Source: Paracoccaceae bacterium (GTDB lineage: Bacteria > Pseudomonadota > Alphaproteobacteria > Rhodobacterales > Rhodobacteraceae). From it: 42,773 bases of DNA. The stretch's first letter is position 1, and the number at the start of each line of letters is the position of its first letter. The DNA lies in contig CANJQT010000023.1 in the NCBI GenBank assembly GCA_947476475.1, positions 1 to 42,773 on the forward strand, written 5' to 3'. The notes beneath the pieces were generated by a model, which did no database searches, was not told the DNA's origin, and worked only from the letters and a program-made list of their open reading frames with translations. Shown one piece after another: positions 9,169-17,709 of the stretch. The translations under genes were made by a program, and so were the position numbers.

Positions 9169-9262
9169 CAATAAACCTCCGAAGGATCGGTCTGGCCTTT
9201 CTATACAGGGATGGGCAGAAAGGTCCAGCGTGAAGCAGATCAGGGCAGCTTGCTGCGCGTTG

Positions 9263-9910
9263 TCAGTCTTCAAAAAGCTCAGTCTGCCCCGCCATTTCTT
9301 CGCCTTCGTCCTCGCCTATGGCAGCCGAACCCGGCATCGGCCGATTGTCAAGAAGCCCAGCTGCGCGCAGTTCTTTCAGCCCCGGCAGATCACGGGCGGA
9401 TTCAAGACCGAAGTGATCCAGAAACACCTGTGTCACGACAAACGTGACCGGTCGCCCCGGTGTCATCCGGCGGCGGCCAAAGCGGATCCAGTCCAGCTCA
9501 AGCAGCTGATCGACCGTGCCACGACTGACGGCGACACCGCGGATCTCTTCGATCTCGGCGCGGGTGGCAGGTTGGTGATAGGCGATGATCGCCAGCGTCT
9601 CAATCGCGGCGCGTGACAGCTTGCGGGTTTCGACGGTTTCCTTTTGCATGAGAAAGCCAAGGTCGGGCGCCGTGCGAAACGCCCAGCCATCGCCGATACG
9701 CAACAGATTGACCCCGCGCCCTTCATAGCGCTTGCGCAAATACACCAAGGCCTCGGCCGGGTCCGAGCCGTGTGGCATGCGTGCAGCAAGATCGGCCACG
9801 CTGACCGGATCGGCCGAGGCAAACAAAATGGCTTCCACCATTCGTTCCTGTTCGGCGATCAGTGGGGCCTCAAAAAGGCTTTTCTCAGATTCTGTGAAGA
9901 CTTCGGTCAC
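9263..9910 (-). CDS. scpB: segregation and condensation protein B
   Basis: ScpB is the paired winged-helix subunit of the SMC-ScpAB condensin that organises and segregates the chromosome. The 215-residue protein shows the first winged helix at about 20-90 ([25 protein letters not shown]), the second at about 95-165 ([31 protein letters not shown]), and a variable acidic tail. The start is a GTG that overlaps the scpA stop by 4 bases (GTGA), so translation is probably coupled and gives balanced ScpA and ScpB. It belongs to a leftward series with nagZ and scpA. No smc gene is in the window. Confidence 0.95.
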   Translation of the reverse strand: MTEVFTESEKSLFEAPLIAEQERMVEAILFASADPVSVADLAARMPHGSDPAEALVYLRKRYEGRGVNLLRIGDGWAFRTAPDLGFLMQKETVETRKLSRAAIETLAIIAYHQPATRAEIEEIRGVAVSRGTVDQLLELDWIRFGRRRMTPGRPVTFVVTQVFLDHFGLESARDLPGLKELRAAGLLDNRPMPGSAAIGEDEGEEMAGQTELFED

Positions 9911-10695
9911 GGGGCTTTCCGTCGAATGGTGATGGCGGCGAAGGATTCGGATTGTCGTATCTCGATCTGGCCCTGTTTGGCGAGTTCGAGGGAAGCTGCG
10001 AAAGTCGACGCTGTCGCCGACCGGCGGCGCATCGGGTCATGCGACCAGCCGTCTGGCAGATAGCCCATCAGATCTGTCCAATCGCCCGCGTATCCGATCA
10101 GGCCGCGCATCCTGTCCAGCGCCTGTTCCATGGTGAATACATGCACCCTGTCGAAAGCATAGGGGCGAAATTCGTCTTTGGTGCGGATGCGGGCATAGGC
10201 CTGCATCAAGTCAAGAAGTGTCGCGGTATAGCTGACGCGCCGCACACGCGCCACATCTTCGGTGACCCCGCGTGCGAAGAAGTCGCGGCCAAGCTGATAA
10301 CGCCCCATCAGGCGGGCCGCCGCTTCGCGCATTGCTTCCAGCCGCTCTAGTTGAAAGGCCAGATGCGCAGCCAGTTCTTCACCGGATGGCCCATCCTCGT
10401 TCGGATCCGGGGGCAGCAGCAAGCGCGATTTCAGAAAAGCCAGCCACGCGGCCATCACCAGATAATCAGCCGCCAGTTCAATCCGCAGGGCCTTGGCTTC
10501 GTTCACGAAAGCAAGATACTGTTCAGCCAATTGCAGCACGGAAACCTTGCGCAGATCAACCTTTTGGGTGCGCGAAAGGGTCAAAAGCAGGTCAAGCGGC
10601 CCTTCGAACCCGTCCACATCGACGATCAGCGCCTCCGACGCCAGCCGTTCGCCGACCGACGTGCGGTCTTCTTCGAATAGACTGGGATCGGACAT
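9907..10695 (-). CDS. scpA: segregation and condensation protein A
   Basis: ScpA is the kleisin that bridges the SMC heads in the bacterial condensin. The 262-residue protein begins the conserved domain at about residue 24 with VDVDGFEGPLDLLLTL, then KVDLRKVSVLQLAEQYL, and continues with the helical region LELAADYLVMAAWLAFLKSRLLLP. The C-terminal winged helix lies near 185-255. Length and layout are normal. It lies 14 bp downstream of nagZ and overlaps scpB by 4 bp. The nagZ-scpA-scpB order is widespread in alphaproteobacteria, consistent with one transcript. Confidence 0.95.
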   Translation of the reverse strand: MSDPSLFEEDRTSVGERLASEALIVDVDGFEGPLDLLLTLSRTQKVDLRKVSVLQLAEQYLAFVNEAKALRIELAADYLVMAAWLAFLKSRLLLPPDPNEDGPSGEELAAHLAFQLERLEAMREAAARLMGRYQLGRDFFARGVTEDVARVRRVSYTATLLDLMQAYARIRTKDEFRPYAFDRVHVFTMEQALDRMRGLIGYAGDWTDLMGYLPDGWSHDPMRRRSATASTFAASLELAKQGQIEIRQSESFAAITIRRKAP

Positions 10696-10709
10696 GCAGG
10701 CGCGGTCCT

Positions 10710-11714
10710 TCAGGGGGTCAGGAGTGCTTCAAGTTCGGCCATCGCAGCTTGGACGTCAATGGGGTCTGGCGGCCGACGCAACGCCAGTGCTTTGCCAAGG
10801 CGATGTCCGGCCTTGGCCGTCATTGGCCCGGCGGCAGCGGCGACAAGTTCCATCTCGCGGCGTGTGCCGTTGCAGTGCAAAGCCAGATCGCAGCCCGCCA
10901 GCATCGCCCGCGCGGTGCGGTCACTCAGGTCACCAGCAAGCGCCTCCATTGTCAGGTCGTCCGTCAAGAGTAGACCCTGAAAGCCGATCTCCTCTCGGAT
11001 TACACGGATCATTCGCACTGACTGAGTGGACGGTTGATGAGCATCGTAAGCTGGAACAACAATATGCGCCGTCATGCCAATCGGCAGGTCGTTCAGCGCC
11101 CGGAACGGAGCGAAATCGGTGCGCAGCAGTTCCTCCGCCGTCGCGGGTGCAGTAGGCAGGTCAAGATGACTGTCCACGACAGTGCGCCCGTGGCCCGGCA
11201 TATGCTTCATCACCGGCAGAACGCCCCCGGCCATCAACCCATCTGCCGCTGCGCGGCCAGCCATGGCAACGGTTCCGGCATCATGCCCAAAACAGCGGTT
11301 CTTCAAGAATGGGTGGGTCTGGTCCCCTGCGATATCCAGCGTTGGCGCGCAATTCGCATCTATACCAACTGATCGCAGTTCGTGCGCAATCATCCGGTAT
11401 CGCAGCCACAAACCACGTTCCATTCCGCCCGGAACTGACCGGGTCACCTGATCAAGTGGCGGCAACCACTCGCGCCAGTGCGGTGCCCGCAGTCGCTGAA
11501 CCCGCCCGCCTTCCTGATCTACCATGATTACGGCATCTCGCCCGACAGACGCGCGCAGATCCCCCGTCAGACGCACAAGTTGTGCAGGGTTGTCCACGTT
11601 GCGGGCAAATAGGATAAAGCCAGCCGGATTGACTTCGCGAAAAAATGCCGCCTCATCTGGTGACAGGCTTTGCCCTTCGCACCCGAAGACTGCGGCAAGG
11701 ACCTGTGGGGCCAT
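10710..11714 (-). CDS. nagZ: beta-N-acetylhexosaminidase (GH3)
   Basis: Cytosolic glycosidase that removes GlcNAc from anhydromuropeptides during peptidoglycan recycling. The 334 residues form the single-domain GH3 barrel typical of NagZ. The diagnostic loop KHMPGHGRTVVDSH (170-183) supplies the His/Asp acid-base dyad, and the nucleophile aspartate lies in LTDDLTMEA near residue 252. No signal peptide is present, consistent with a cytosolic enzyme. I chose the ATG at 11714: it overlaps the SPOR gene stop by one base (TGATG) and begins the conserved domain. The adjacent SPOR protein also belongs to cell-wall biology, giving a mixed cell-wall and chromosome operon. Confidence 0.94.
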   Translation of the reverse strand: MAPQVLAAVFGCEGQSLSPDEAAFFREVNPAGFILFARNVDNPAQLVRLTGDLRASVGRDAVIMVDQEGGRVQRLRAPHWREWLPPLDQVTRSVPGGMERGLWLRYRMIAHELRSVGIDANCAPTLDIAGDQTHPFLKNRCFGHDAGTVAMAGRAAADGLMAGGVLPVMKHMPGHGRTVVDSHLDLPTAPATAEELLRTDFAPFRALNDLPIGMTAHIVVPAYDAHQPSTQSVRMIRVIREEIGFQGLLLTDDLTMEALAGDLSDRTARAMLAGCDLALHCNGTRREMELVAAAAGPMTAKAGHRLGKALALRRPPDPIDVQAAMAELEALLTP

Positions 11715-12730
11715 CAGCGCACCTGCACCGGCACACATTGCCCACCCGACTTCAGCGCCGCGCAAAACCGACGGGCGTCATCATGAGTAACAAAACCACC
11801 AACCCGCAGCCGCACAAAGCTGCGACCACCACTTTCAGCTGCCTGAAGCACACGGGTCTTTTCATCAAACAGGGCACCAAACCGCAAGACCATTGAATCC
11901 CATTGCAGCCTCGCCTCGTCCTCGGTTTCATATGAACCGATCTGCGCCAATTGAGTGCCAGGCGCCAGCGAAGCCGAATCCACATCCACTGCTATAGCCC
12001 GTACCTTTGCCTGATCCGCCGCTTCGGCCACTGCCTGAGCCGCAACGACAATACCGGGCTTCGCCATCGGTATCGGTGATCGGCTGACACCGGGAATATC
12101 GGCTGAAATCACATCTGCCGCGACACTTTCTGACGACACCGATGGTGGCACGACCCCCGCTTCAATCAAGGCGGCCTCGATAGAACCAACCTCGATCTGC
12201 TCGAGATCCGGCGACTCTACAGGATCACTGATACTTTCCGGCAACGGTTCACTAAGCTGGCCAGCCACAGGCTGAATCGCTTGCATCGTCGTGCTGGGCT
12301 GAACTGTCCCAGCGTTGGGGCCAGGTTCGACAGGCAAGGGCGCAAGCGACGATCCCCCGGTTATCCGCAGGGCATCCGATGCATTGTCCTCGGCGTGCAA
12401 TTCGACCGGTTTGGGAGCCAGCACCAACAGATCAGCCGTGGCTTCTGCTTCGCCCTCAGCCGCGATCATGTTCACTGACAGGCCCTGATGGTCCGCCAAT
12501 TCTCCGCCAGGATCTTCAGGGGCAATGCGTGCAGGCCCTTCAGGCGCAACAATAACCGGCACCCCAAGCATTTGGCGCACAGCCAGCTTATAGGCCCAAT
12601 ACCCCATGCCAAATACCAGTACAGCCGACATCGCAGCGCCAACAAGCCGCACGGTTTTTGTGGTGCGGCCCACGTTGGCAAGACGCACCCTTCCATCCGG
12701 CATGAAATCGCCCATATTCCGGACCGCCAT
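11714..12730 (-). CDS. SPOR-domain inner-membrane protein
   Basis: A bitopic protein that probably binds denuded glycan strands at the septum. From the ATG at 12730 it has 338 residues: about 25 cytoplasmic residues, one membrane helix (about 26-48, VRLVGAAMSAVLVFGMGYWAYKL), a long acidic, Pro/Ser-rich periplasmic linker (about 50-250), and a C-terminal SPOR domain of about 80 residues starting at GTQLAQIGSYETEDEA and ending QCVPVQVR. The start is not certain: an upstream TTG at 12781 is in frame, but the ATG has a purine-rich site and the preceding residues look non-conserved. It sits between argS and nagZ. Confidence 0.87.
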   Translation of the reverse strand: MAVRNMGDFMPDGRVRLANVGRTTKTVRLVGAAMSAVLVFGMGYWAYKLAVRQMLGVPVIVAPEGPARIAPEDPGGELADHQGLSVNMIAAEGEAEATADLLVLAPKPVELHAEDNASDALRITGGSSLAPLPVEPGPNAGTVQPSTTMQAIQPVAGQLSEPLPESISDPVESPDLEQIEVGSIEAALIEAGVVPPSVSSESVAADVISADIPGVSRSPIPMAKPGIVVAAQAVAEAADQAKVRAIAVDVDSASLAPGTQLAQIGSYETEDEARLQWDSMVLRFGALFDEKTRVLQAAESGGRSFVRLRVGGFVTHDDARRFCAALKSGGQCVPVQVR

Positions 12731-12802
12731 CGCCTGCTCTTCCCAATGCGCAATCTTGAACCGCACACCCTGCCCGCCCAAGTTCGGCAGACTGCGCCTT
12801 TG

Positions 12803-14548
12803 TCAGCGCATTTCCTCTGCCGGGGTCACCCCAAGGATAGCGAGACCTGCGGAAATGACAACGCCCGCCGCCCGCGCCAGCGCGATTTTCGACTGGCTTG
12901 TGGCGACATTGCCCTCCTGCACAAAGCGCAGGCTGGCATCATCATTGCCCCGGTTCCAAAGTGCATGCAAGTCTGACGCCAGTTCGTAAAGGTAGAAGGC
13001 AATCCGGTGCGGTTCCTGACCGCGCGCTGCAATCTCCACAAGACGGGGCCATTCGGCAATCTTCTTGGCCAGACTCAACTCTGCCTCATGCGCGAGTTGC
13101 GCCAGATCGGCCGCACGAAGTGTCGCGTCATCGGCGGCGATCCCGGCCTCGGCCGCCCTGCGGATCACGGAACAAACCCGCGCGTGCGCATACTGCACAT
13201 AGAAAACCGGGTTGTCCTTCGACTGCTCCAACACCTTGTCGAAGTCGAAATCCAGCGGCGCATCATTCTTACGCGTCAACATGACAAAGCGGGTTACCTC
13301 TGCCCCCGCCTGCTCGACCACATCGCGCAGGGTGACGAACGTGCCAGCGCGTTTCGACATCTTGAACGGCTCGCCGTTCTTCCACAGCTTCACCAATTGG
13401 ATCAGCTTCACCTCCAGCGGCACGCGCCCGCCCGAAAGTGCGGACACTACCGCCTTCAGCCGCTTGACATAGCCACCATGGTCGGCACCCAGCACGTCGA
13501 TCAGCAGATCAAACCCACGCTGTACCTTGTCGAAATGGTAGGCAATATCGGGGGCAAAATAGGTCCAGGACCCGTCCGACTTCATCACCGGCCGGTCAAC
13601 ATCATCGCCGTGCGCGGTGGAACGGAACAGGGTCTGCTCCCGCTCTTCCCAATCCTCGGGTAACTTACCTTTTGGGGCCTCCAGTGTGCCTTCATAGATC
13701 AAGCCCATATCGCGCAGTGCCTTGATCGCGCTTTCGATCTTGCCAGTGCCGTAAAGTGCCTTTTCCGATGAATAGACGTCCATCGTCACGCCAAGGGCGG
13801 CCAGATCGCCGCGGATCATCTTCATCATCTCGGCGGTTGCAAACTCGCGGACATCGGCCAGCCAATACTGCTCGCCCTTGTCAAGAAGCGTGTCGCCGTA
13901 CTTTTCCTTCAGCGCCTCACCGACAGGGATCAGATAATCGCCGGGATAAAGCCCCTCGCGGATCTCGGGCGAAAGGCCATTCGCCTCGCGATAGCGTTCA
14001 AAGGCGGACCGCGCCAACACGTCGACCTGTGCCCCGCCGTCATTGATGTAATATTCGCGCGTGACCTCATGCCCCGAGAAAGCCAGAAGGCTGGCCAGCG
14101 CATCGCCAAAAACCGCACCCCGCACATGGCCAACATGCATCGGCCCTGTCGGATTGGCTGAAACGAACTCAACATTGACCTTGACGCCCTTGCCAAGTGT
14201 GGACCGACCAAAATCCCGGCCCTCCATCAGTGCAGCGTTCACAACGCCCTGCCACATGGCTGGTGCCAGCCGAAGATTAAGGAACCCCGGTCCTGCCACC
14301 TCGGCCAGTAATACTCGCGGATCCGCGCCCAGTCTTGTGGCCAGCGTTTCGGCGATCATACGCGGCGACAGCCCCGCCGGTTTGGCCAGCACCATCGCCG
14401 CATTGGTCGCCATATCGCCGTGCGCCGCATCGCGCGGCGGTTCGACGGCGACGGCACTCATGTCAAGCCCGGCGGGCAACACACCTTCGGCGACCATCGC
14501 ATTCAGACTGTCGATGACCAGGGCGCGAATATCGGAAAACAGGTTCAT
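12803..14548 (-). CDS. argS: arginyl-tRNA synthetase
   Basis: Class I synthetase that charges tRNA-Arg. The 581-residue length is normal for bacterial ArgS. Landmarks are the N-terminal Add-1 domain (1-110), the HIGH-type motif in [20 protein letters not shown] near 130-148, the KMSKR-type sequence [10 protein letters not shown] near 400, and the all-helical anticodon-binding domain over the last 120 residues ([16 protein letters not shown]). The ATG has an AAGGGGA ribosome site. It appears to start its own transcript downstream of the terminator-like hairpins that follow the ABC operon, and leads into the SPOR-nagZ-scpAB series. Confidence 0.97.
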   Translation of the reverse strand: MNLFSDIRALVIDSLNAMVAEGVLPAGLDMSAVAVEPPRDAAHGDMATNAAMVLAKPAGLSPRMIAETLATRLGADPRVLLAEVAGPGFLNLRLAPAMWQGVVNAALMEGRDFGRSTLGKGVKVNVEFVSANPTGPMHVGHVRGAVFGDALASLLAFSGHEVTREYYINDGGAQVDVLARSAFERYREANGLSPEIREGLYPGDYLIPVGEALKEKYGDTLLDKGEQYWLADVREFATAEMMKMIRGDLAALGVTMDVYSSEKALYGTGKIESAIKALRDMGLIYEGTLEAPKGKLPEDWEEREQTLFRSTAHGDDVDRPVMKSDGSWTYFAPDIAYHFDKVQRGFDLLIDVLGADHGGYVKRLKAVVSALSGGRVPLEVKLIQLVKLWKNGEPFKMSKRAGTFVTLRDVVEQAGAEVTRFVMLTRKNDAPLDFDFDKVLEQSKDNPVFYVQYAHARVCSVIRRAAEAGIAADDATLRAADLAQLAHEAELSLAKKIAEWPRLVEIAARGQEPHRIAFYLYELASDLHALWNRGNDDASLRFVQEGNVATSQSKIALARAAGVVISAGLAILGVTPAEEMR

Positions 14549-14627
14549 TTTGGTCCCCTTTGATCAAACCGGGGATGCCAGAGCGCCCGCGCCCCGTCAA
14601 TGGTGGCGGAACATTGAAATGAAAAAG

Positions 14628-14668
14628 GGGGGCACTGCCCCCCCTGATCCCCCCGGGATATTGCGACC
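14628..14668 (-). terminator. interspersed hairpin repeat, copy B, acting as terminator of the ABC operon
   Basis: Read leftward, GGGGGGC (14644-14638), AGT and GCCCCCC (14634-14628) form a 7-bp GC stem followed by TTTTTCATTT, a textbook intrinsic terminator placed after the ABC transporter operon. On the + strand the same bases have the order of the repeat family: hairpin, TGAT, CCCCCCGGGATATT. Confidence 0.75.
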
Positions 14669-14708
14669 ACAAGGAACGGTTAGCCCTTCATTGTGGTAGC
14701 AATATCCC
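14655..14708. repeat. large inverted repeat downstream of the ABC operon
   Basis: Eighteen-base arms, 14655-14672 and 14691-14708, are reverse complements with one mismatch around an 18-base loop (for example GGGATATTGC against GCAATATCCC). The arms look like two repeat tails facing each other. The structure lies 20 bp past the stop of the ATPase gene and just ahead of the copy B terminator hairpin. Confidence 0.8.
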
Positions 14709-14728
14709 CGCCGGAGCCATTGAAATCT

Positions 14729-15820
14729 TCAGCGGAACAGCACGAGTGCACTCGGGCTCCAGGCCACACGCGTCTTGGTGCCGCGATCCAGAACCGGGCG
14801 CCCAGGCACGTTGCGCATGGAAAGGCGAACTGGATCGGCCACCCCATCAAGCTTGACGTCGTAGTATGTCATGTCGCCGTAATACACTACCTCTTCCACA
14901 CTTCCGGTCGTCTCACGATCGCTTGCACTCTGCCCCTCGTAGAGAATAGTAAGCGTCTCCGGGCGGAAGCCGATCGATGCCTCGCCGCCGGTGTTCGTCC
15001 CTGGGGCCTGCTTGGCATTGATATGGCAGCGGCCAAGCCCCTGAACATCCACATCAATCTCGCCATTCGCTTCGTCTACCACCTTGGCCGGCAGGAAGTT
15101 CATATGGCCAATAAAATCGGCCACGCGGCGGGATTTGGGCAGGCGGTATAGCGTTTCCGGATCGTCGAGTTGGGCGATTTCGCCGTCGAACATCACCGCA
15201 ATCCGGTCGGACATCACCAATGCTTCTTCCTGATCATGCGTCACAAGTATGAATGTGATGCCGACTTGGCGCTGCAGCCGGATCAGTTCGACCTGCATGT
15301 TTTCACGCATCTTCTTGTCGAGCGCCGACAAGGGTTCGTCGAGCAGCAAGACCTTGGGTTTCAGGATCAAAGCGCGTGCAAGGGCCACACGTTGACGCTG
15401 ACCACCAGACAGGGCGTGCGCCGCGCGCTTGCCAAAGCCCTTAAGGCCTACCATCTGTAATGCCTCATCAACGGCCTTGGCTTTTTCCTCTTTGGTGCGA
15501 GGATCCTTGCGCAGGCCAAACGCCACGTTCTGTTCGACAGTCAGATGCGGGAAAATCGCGTAGGACTGGAACACCATGTTGGTCGGGCGCTGGTTGGCGG
15601 CCACACCTTCCATATCCTTGCCGTCGATCATCACGACACCCGAGGTGATATCCTCGAACCCGGCAATGGTGCGCAACAAGGTGGTCTTGCCGCAGCCCGA
15701 AGGCCCAAGAAGCGAAAAGAACTCGCCAGCGCGGATGTCGGCGGTGATGCCACGCAGCGCGTGATAATCACCGTAATATTTCTGAACGTCTTTCAGTTCG
15801 ATCATGGGTCTCGTGGTCAC
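14729..15820 (-). CDS. polyamine-type ABC transporter ATP-binding protein
   Basis: Cytoplasmic ATPase that powers uptake through the two permeases encoded just upstream; the family (PotA-like, CUT1 branch) usually imports spermidine or putrescine. The 363 residues hold Walker A GPSGCGKTT (39-47), signature LSGGQ (137-141), Walker B KVLLLDE (156-162), the switch His in LVTHD near 196, and a C-terminal TOBE domain from about 280. The start is a GTG overlapping the permease stop by 4 bases with GGAGG before it; an ATG five codons later is the alternative. No substrate-binding protein gene is adjacent, so the substrate is inferred only from family. Confidence 0.88.
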   Translation of the reverse strand: MTTRPMIELKDVQKYYGDYHALRGITADIRAGEFFSLLGPSGCGKTTLLRTIAGFEDITSGVVMIDGKDMEGVAANQRPTNMVFQSYAIFPHLTVEQNVAFGLRKDPRTKEEKAKAVDEALQMVGLKGFGKRAAHALSGGQRQRVALARALILKPKVLLLDEPLSALDKKMRENMQVELIRLQRQVGITFILVTHDQEEALVMSDRIAVMFDGEIAQLDDPETLYRLPKSRRVADFIGHMNFLPAKVVDEANGEIDVDVQGLGRCHINAKQAPGTNTGGEASIGFRPETLTILYEGQSASDRETTGSVEEVVYYGDMTYYDVKLDGVADPVRLSMRNVPGRPVLDRGTKTRVAWSPSALVLFR

Positions 15821-16635
15821 AGGAAGCCTCCGGAATCCTTGCCGCCGGTCTTAGCAACGCCACGGCGGCGGAAATATTCAGCAATGATGAGCAGGCAGAT
15901 GGACACGGCCACAAGACCGGTCGCGACCGCCATGATGACGGGGATTTCCTTCGGGAAACGCAAAGACGAATAGATGTAAACCGGAAGTGTCTGCTGCGTG
16001 CCACCGAGGAAGTTGGCGATGATGAATTCGTCCATCGATATCGTGAAAGAAATCAGAAGCGACGAGATGATGCCAGGCAGAACCAGCGGAAGGATCACCA
16101 GCCGGAAAGCCGAAATCCTGTCTTCACCCAGATCATAAGCGGCTTCTTCCAAAGATTTATCCAAGCTCTGGAAAGCCCCTGAAAGGATGGCGATGGCAAA
16201 AGGCGTACAGATCAGCGAATGGCCTGCAATCATCGAAAACAGGCCAAGCGCACCGTCCCCAAACACCTGAAGGACCACCACCAAAAGCGCCATAGCCACG
16301 ATCATTTCCGGAAGCACGAGCGGCAGCATGATCAAACCTATGATCGCCCCCTTGCCCTTGAAGTCATACCGGGTCGAGGCGCGGGCAGCAAAGATCGCAA
16401 GTATCGTAGACATGACCGCGCTTGCAGAAGCCACAATCAACGAATTCTTCACCGCGATATGAAGCTGGTCCTTCTCGGCCATCACCTCGAACCAGTGCAG
16501 CGTGAAGCCCTTCAGCGGGAACGCAATGATGGTGCCGTCGTTGAAGGCGAAAAGCGGCAAGAGCAGGATCGGCGCATAAAGGAACGCAAGATAGACGATG
16601 GCGTAAAGCCAAAGACCTTTGCCACTGGGCTTCAT
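15817..16635 (-). CDS. polyamine-type ABC transporter permease (PotC-like)
   Basis: Second inner-membrane permease of the transporter. The 272 residues show about six hydrophobic segments, the first at 9-31 (LYAIVYLAFLYAPILLLPLFAF). The cytoplasmic EAA loop that docks the ATPase lies near 180 (EEAAYDLGEDRISAFRLVILPLVLPG). Length fits the PotC group. It overlaps the first permease (ATGA) and the ATPase (GTGA), each by 4 bases, so the three genes are translationally coupled. Read together with neighbours it forms a PotABC-like set without a PotD gene in the window. Confidence 0.88.
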   Translation of the reverse strand: MKPSGKGLWLYAIVYLAFLYAPILLLPLFAFNDGTIIAFPLKGFTLHWFEVMAEKDQLHIAVKNSLIVASASAVMSTILAIFAARASTRYDFKGKGAIIGLIMLPLVLPEMIVAMALLVVVLQVFGDGALGLFSMIAGHSLICTPFAIAILSGAFQSLDKSLEEAAYDLGEDRISAFRLVILPLVLPGIISSLLISFTISMDEFIIANFLGGTQQTLPVYIYSSLRFPKEIPVIMAVATGLVAVSICLLIIAEYFRRRGVAKTGGKDSGGFL

Positions 16636-17525
16636 TTTTTCACCTTCAGGAAGCGGGCGTTGATAAGAACGAAGATCGCCGCAGCCGCACCCACGATCAG
16701 CATGGCAGACACAGCCACGGATGAACCCAGCGGCATGTTGTCGATGCCCAGCATAAGTTTCTGGATCACGTTGGCAATCAGGGGAATCTTGCCGCCACCA
16801 ATGATGTCGGGCGTCACGTAATCCCCGACGGTCGGGATGAAGACGATCAGCACGGCACCCACGACGCCCGGCATTGCTAGCGGCAATGTCACGCGCCAGA
16901 ACGTTGTCAACGCGGTTTCGCCAAGATCACGGCCGGCTTCAAGAAGCGAACGGTCAATCTTCTCCAGGGCCACGAAAATCGGCAGGATGGCGAAAGGTGC
17001 ATAAGCATGGGCAAGCGTCACGACGATCGCCCCTACATTCACATTGATCCAGGTCAGCGGGTCTTCGATGATCCCAAGTGAAATCAGGCCAGAGTTGATC
17101 ACACCGTTGAAACCCAGGATCACTTTCCACAGAAAGACCCTGACAAGATAAGAGGTCCAGAAGGGAATGGTGATCAGAAATAGCCAGAGCGACTTCTTGT
17201 TTGGCGTCACGAAGAACGAAATGTAGTAGGCGACGGGAAAGGCAAGGATCACAGTGGCAAGCGTCACCAGCGTTGACACGAAAAGCGATCTAAGCATTAG
17301 CGCGCGATAGATCGGATCGGTCCAGGCGGTCAAATAGTTGCCAATTGTCGGCTGATTTATGACTTCGCGGACACCGGCTCCATCCGTCATGAACGACAGG
17401 TAGACAACAGTTCCAAGCGGCGCGGCCAACAGCAACAGCGCATAGAATGCTGTCGGGCTGATCATGGCATAGCCATTGAATGCTGGGGTGCGGGTGAAGC
17501 GCCCCCATCTCGTCTTTATATCCAT
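16632..17525 (-). CDS. polyamine-type ABC transporter permease (PotB-like)
   Basis: First permease of the transporter, about 297 residues from the ATG at 17525. It has a cytoplasmic N-terminal stretch, a first helix at about 20-42 (ISPTAFYALLLLAAPLGTVVYL), five more hydrophobic segments, and an EAA loop (LEAGRDLGETALTTFWRVTLPLAMPG) about two thirds along. Alternative starts exist at 17534 and further upstream; the AGGG/GGGGG purines before 17525 decided my choice. The gene is first in the operon. The 184 bp between it and the MocR gene end include an AT-rich stretch (about 17630-17710) that probably holds its promoter. Confidence 0.85.
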   Translation of the reverse strand: MDIKTRWGRFTRTPAFNGYAMISPTAFYALLLLAAPLGTVVYLSFMTDGAGVREVINQPTIGNYLTAWTDPIYRALMLRSLFVSTLVTLATVILAFPVAYYISFFVTPNKKSLWLFLITIPFWTSYLVRVFLWKVILGFNGVINSGLISLGIIEDPLTWINVNVGAIVVTLAHAYAPFAILPIFVALEKIDRSLLEAGRDLGETALTTFWRVTLPLAMPGVVGAVLIVFIPTVGDYVTPDIIGGGKIPLIANVIQKLMLGIDNMPLGSSVAVSAMLIVGAAAAIFVLINARFLKVKK

Positions 17526-17709
17526 ATCCCCCATCCCTGCAGGGCCACGGCCCCTTGGGAAGGCCGATTCAACCATATTTCGCACAAGCCTTGCGCTGTG
17601 CAAAGCACCTTAGCACAGGCTCTGTGGTAGAGGCAAAAAATTTGATCATTTTTTTCCAACACCAAAAAGCGTGCCGGATAAGAACTTTTTATGCTTTTAT
17701 AACAATATA

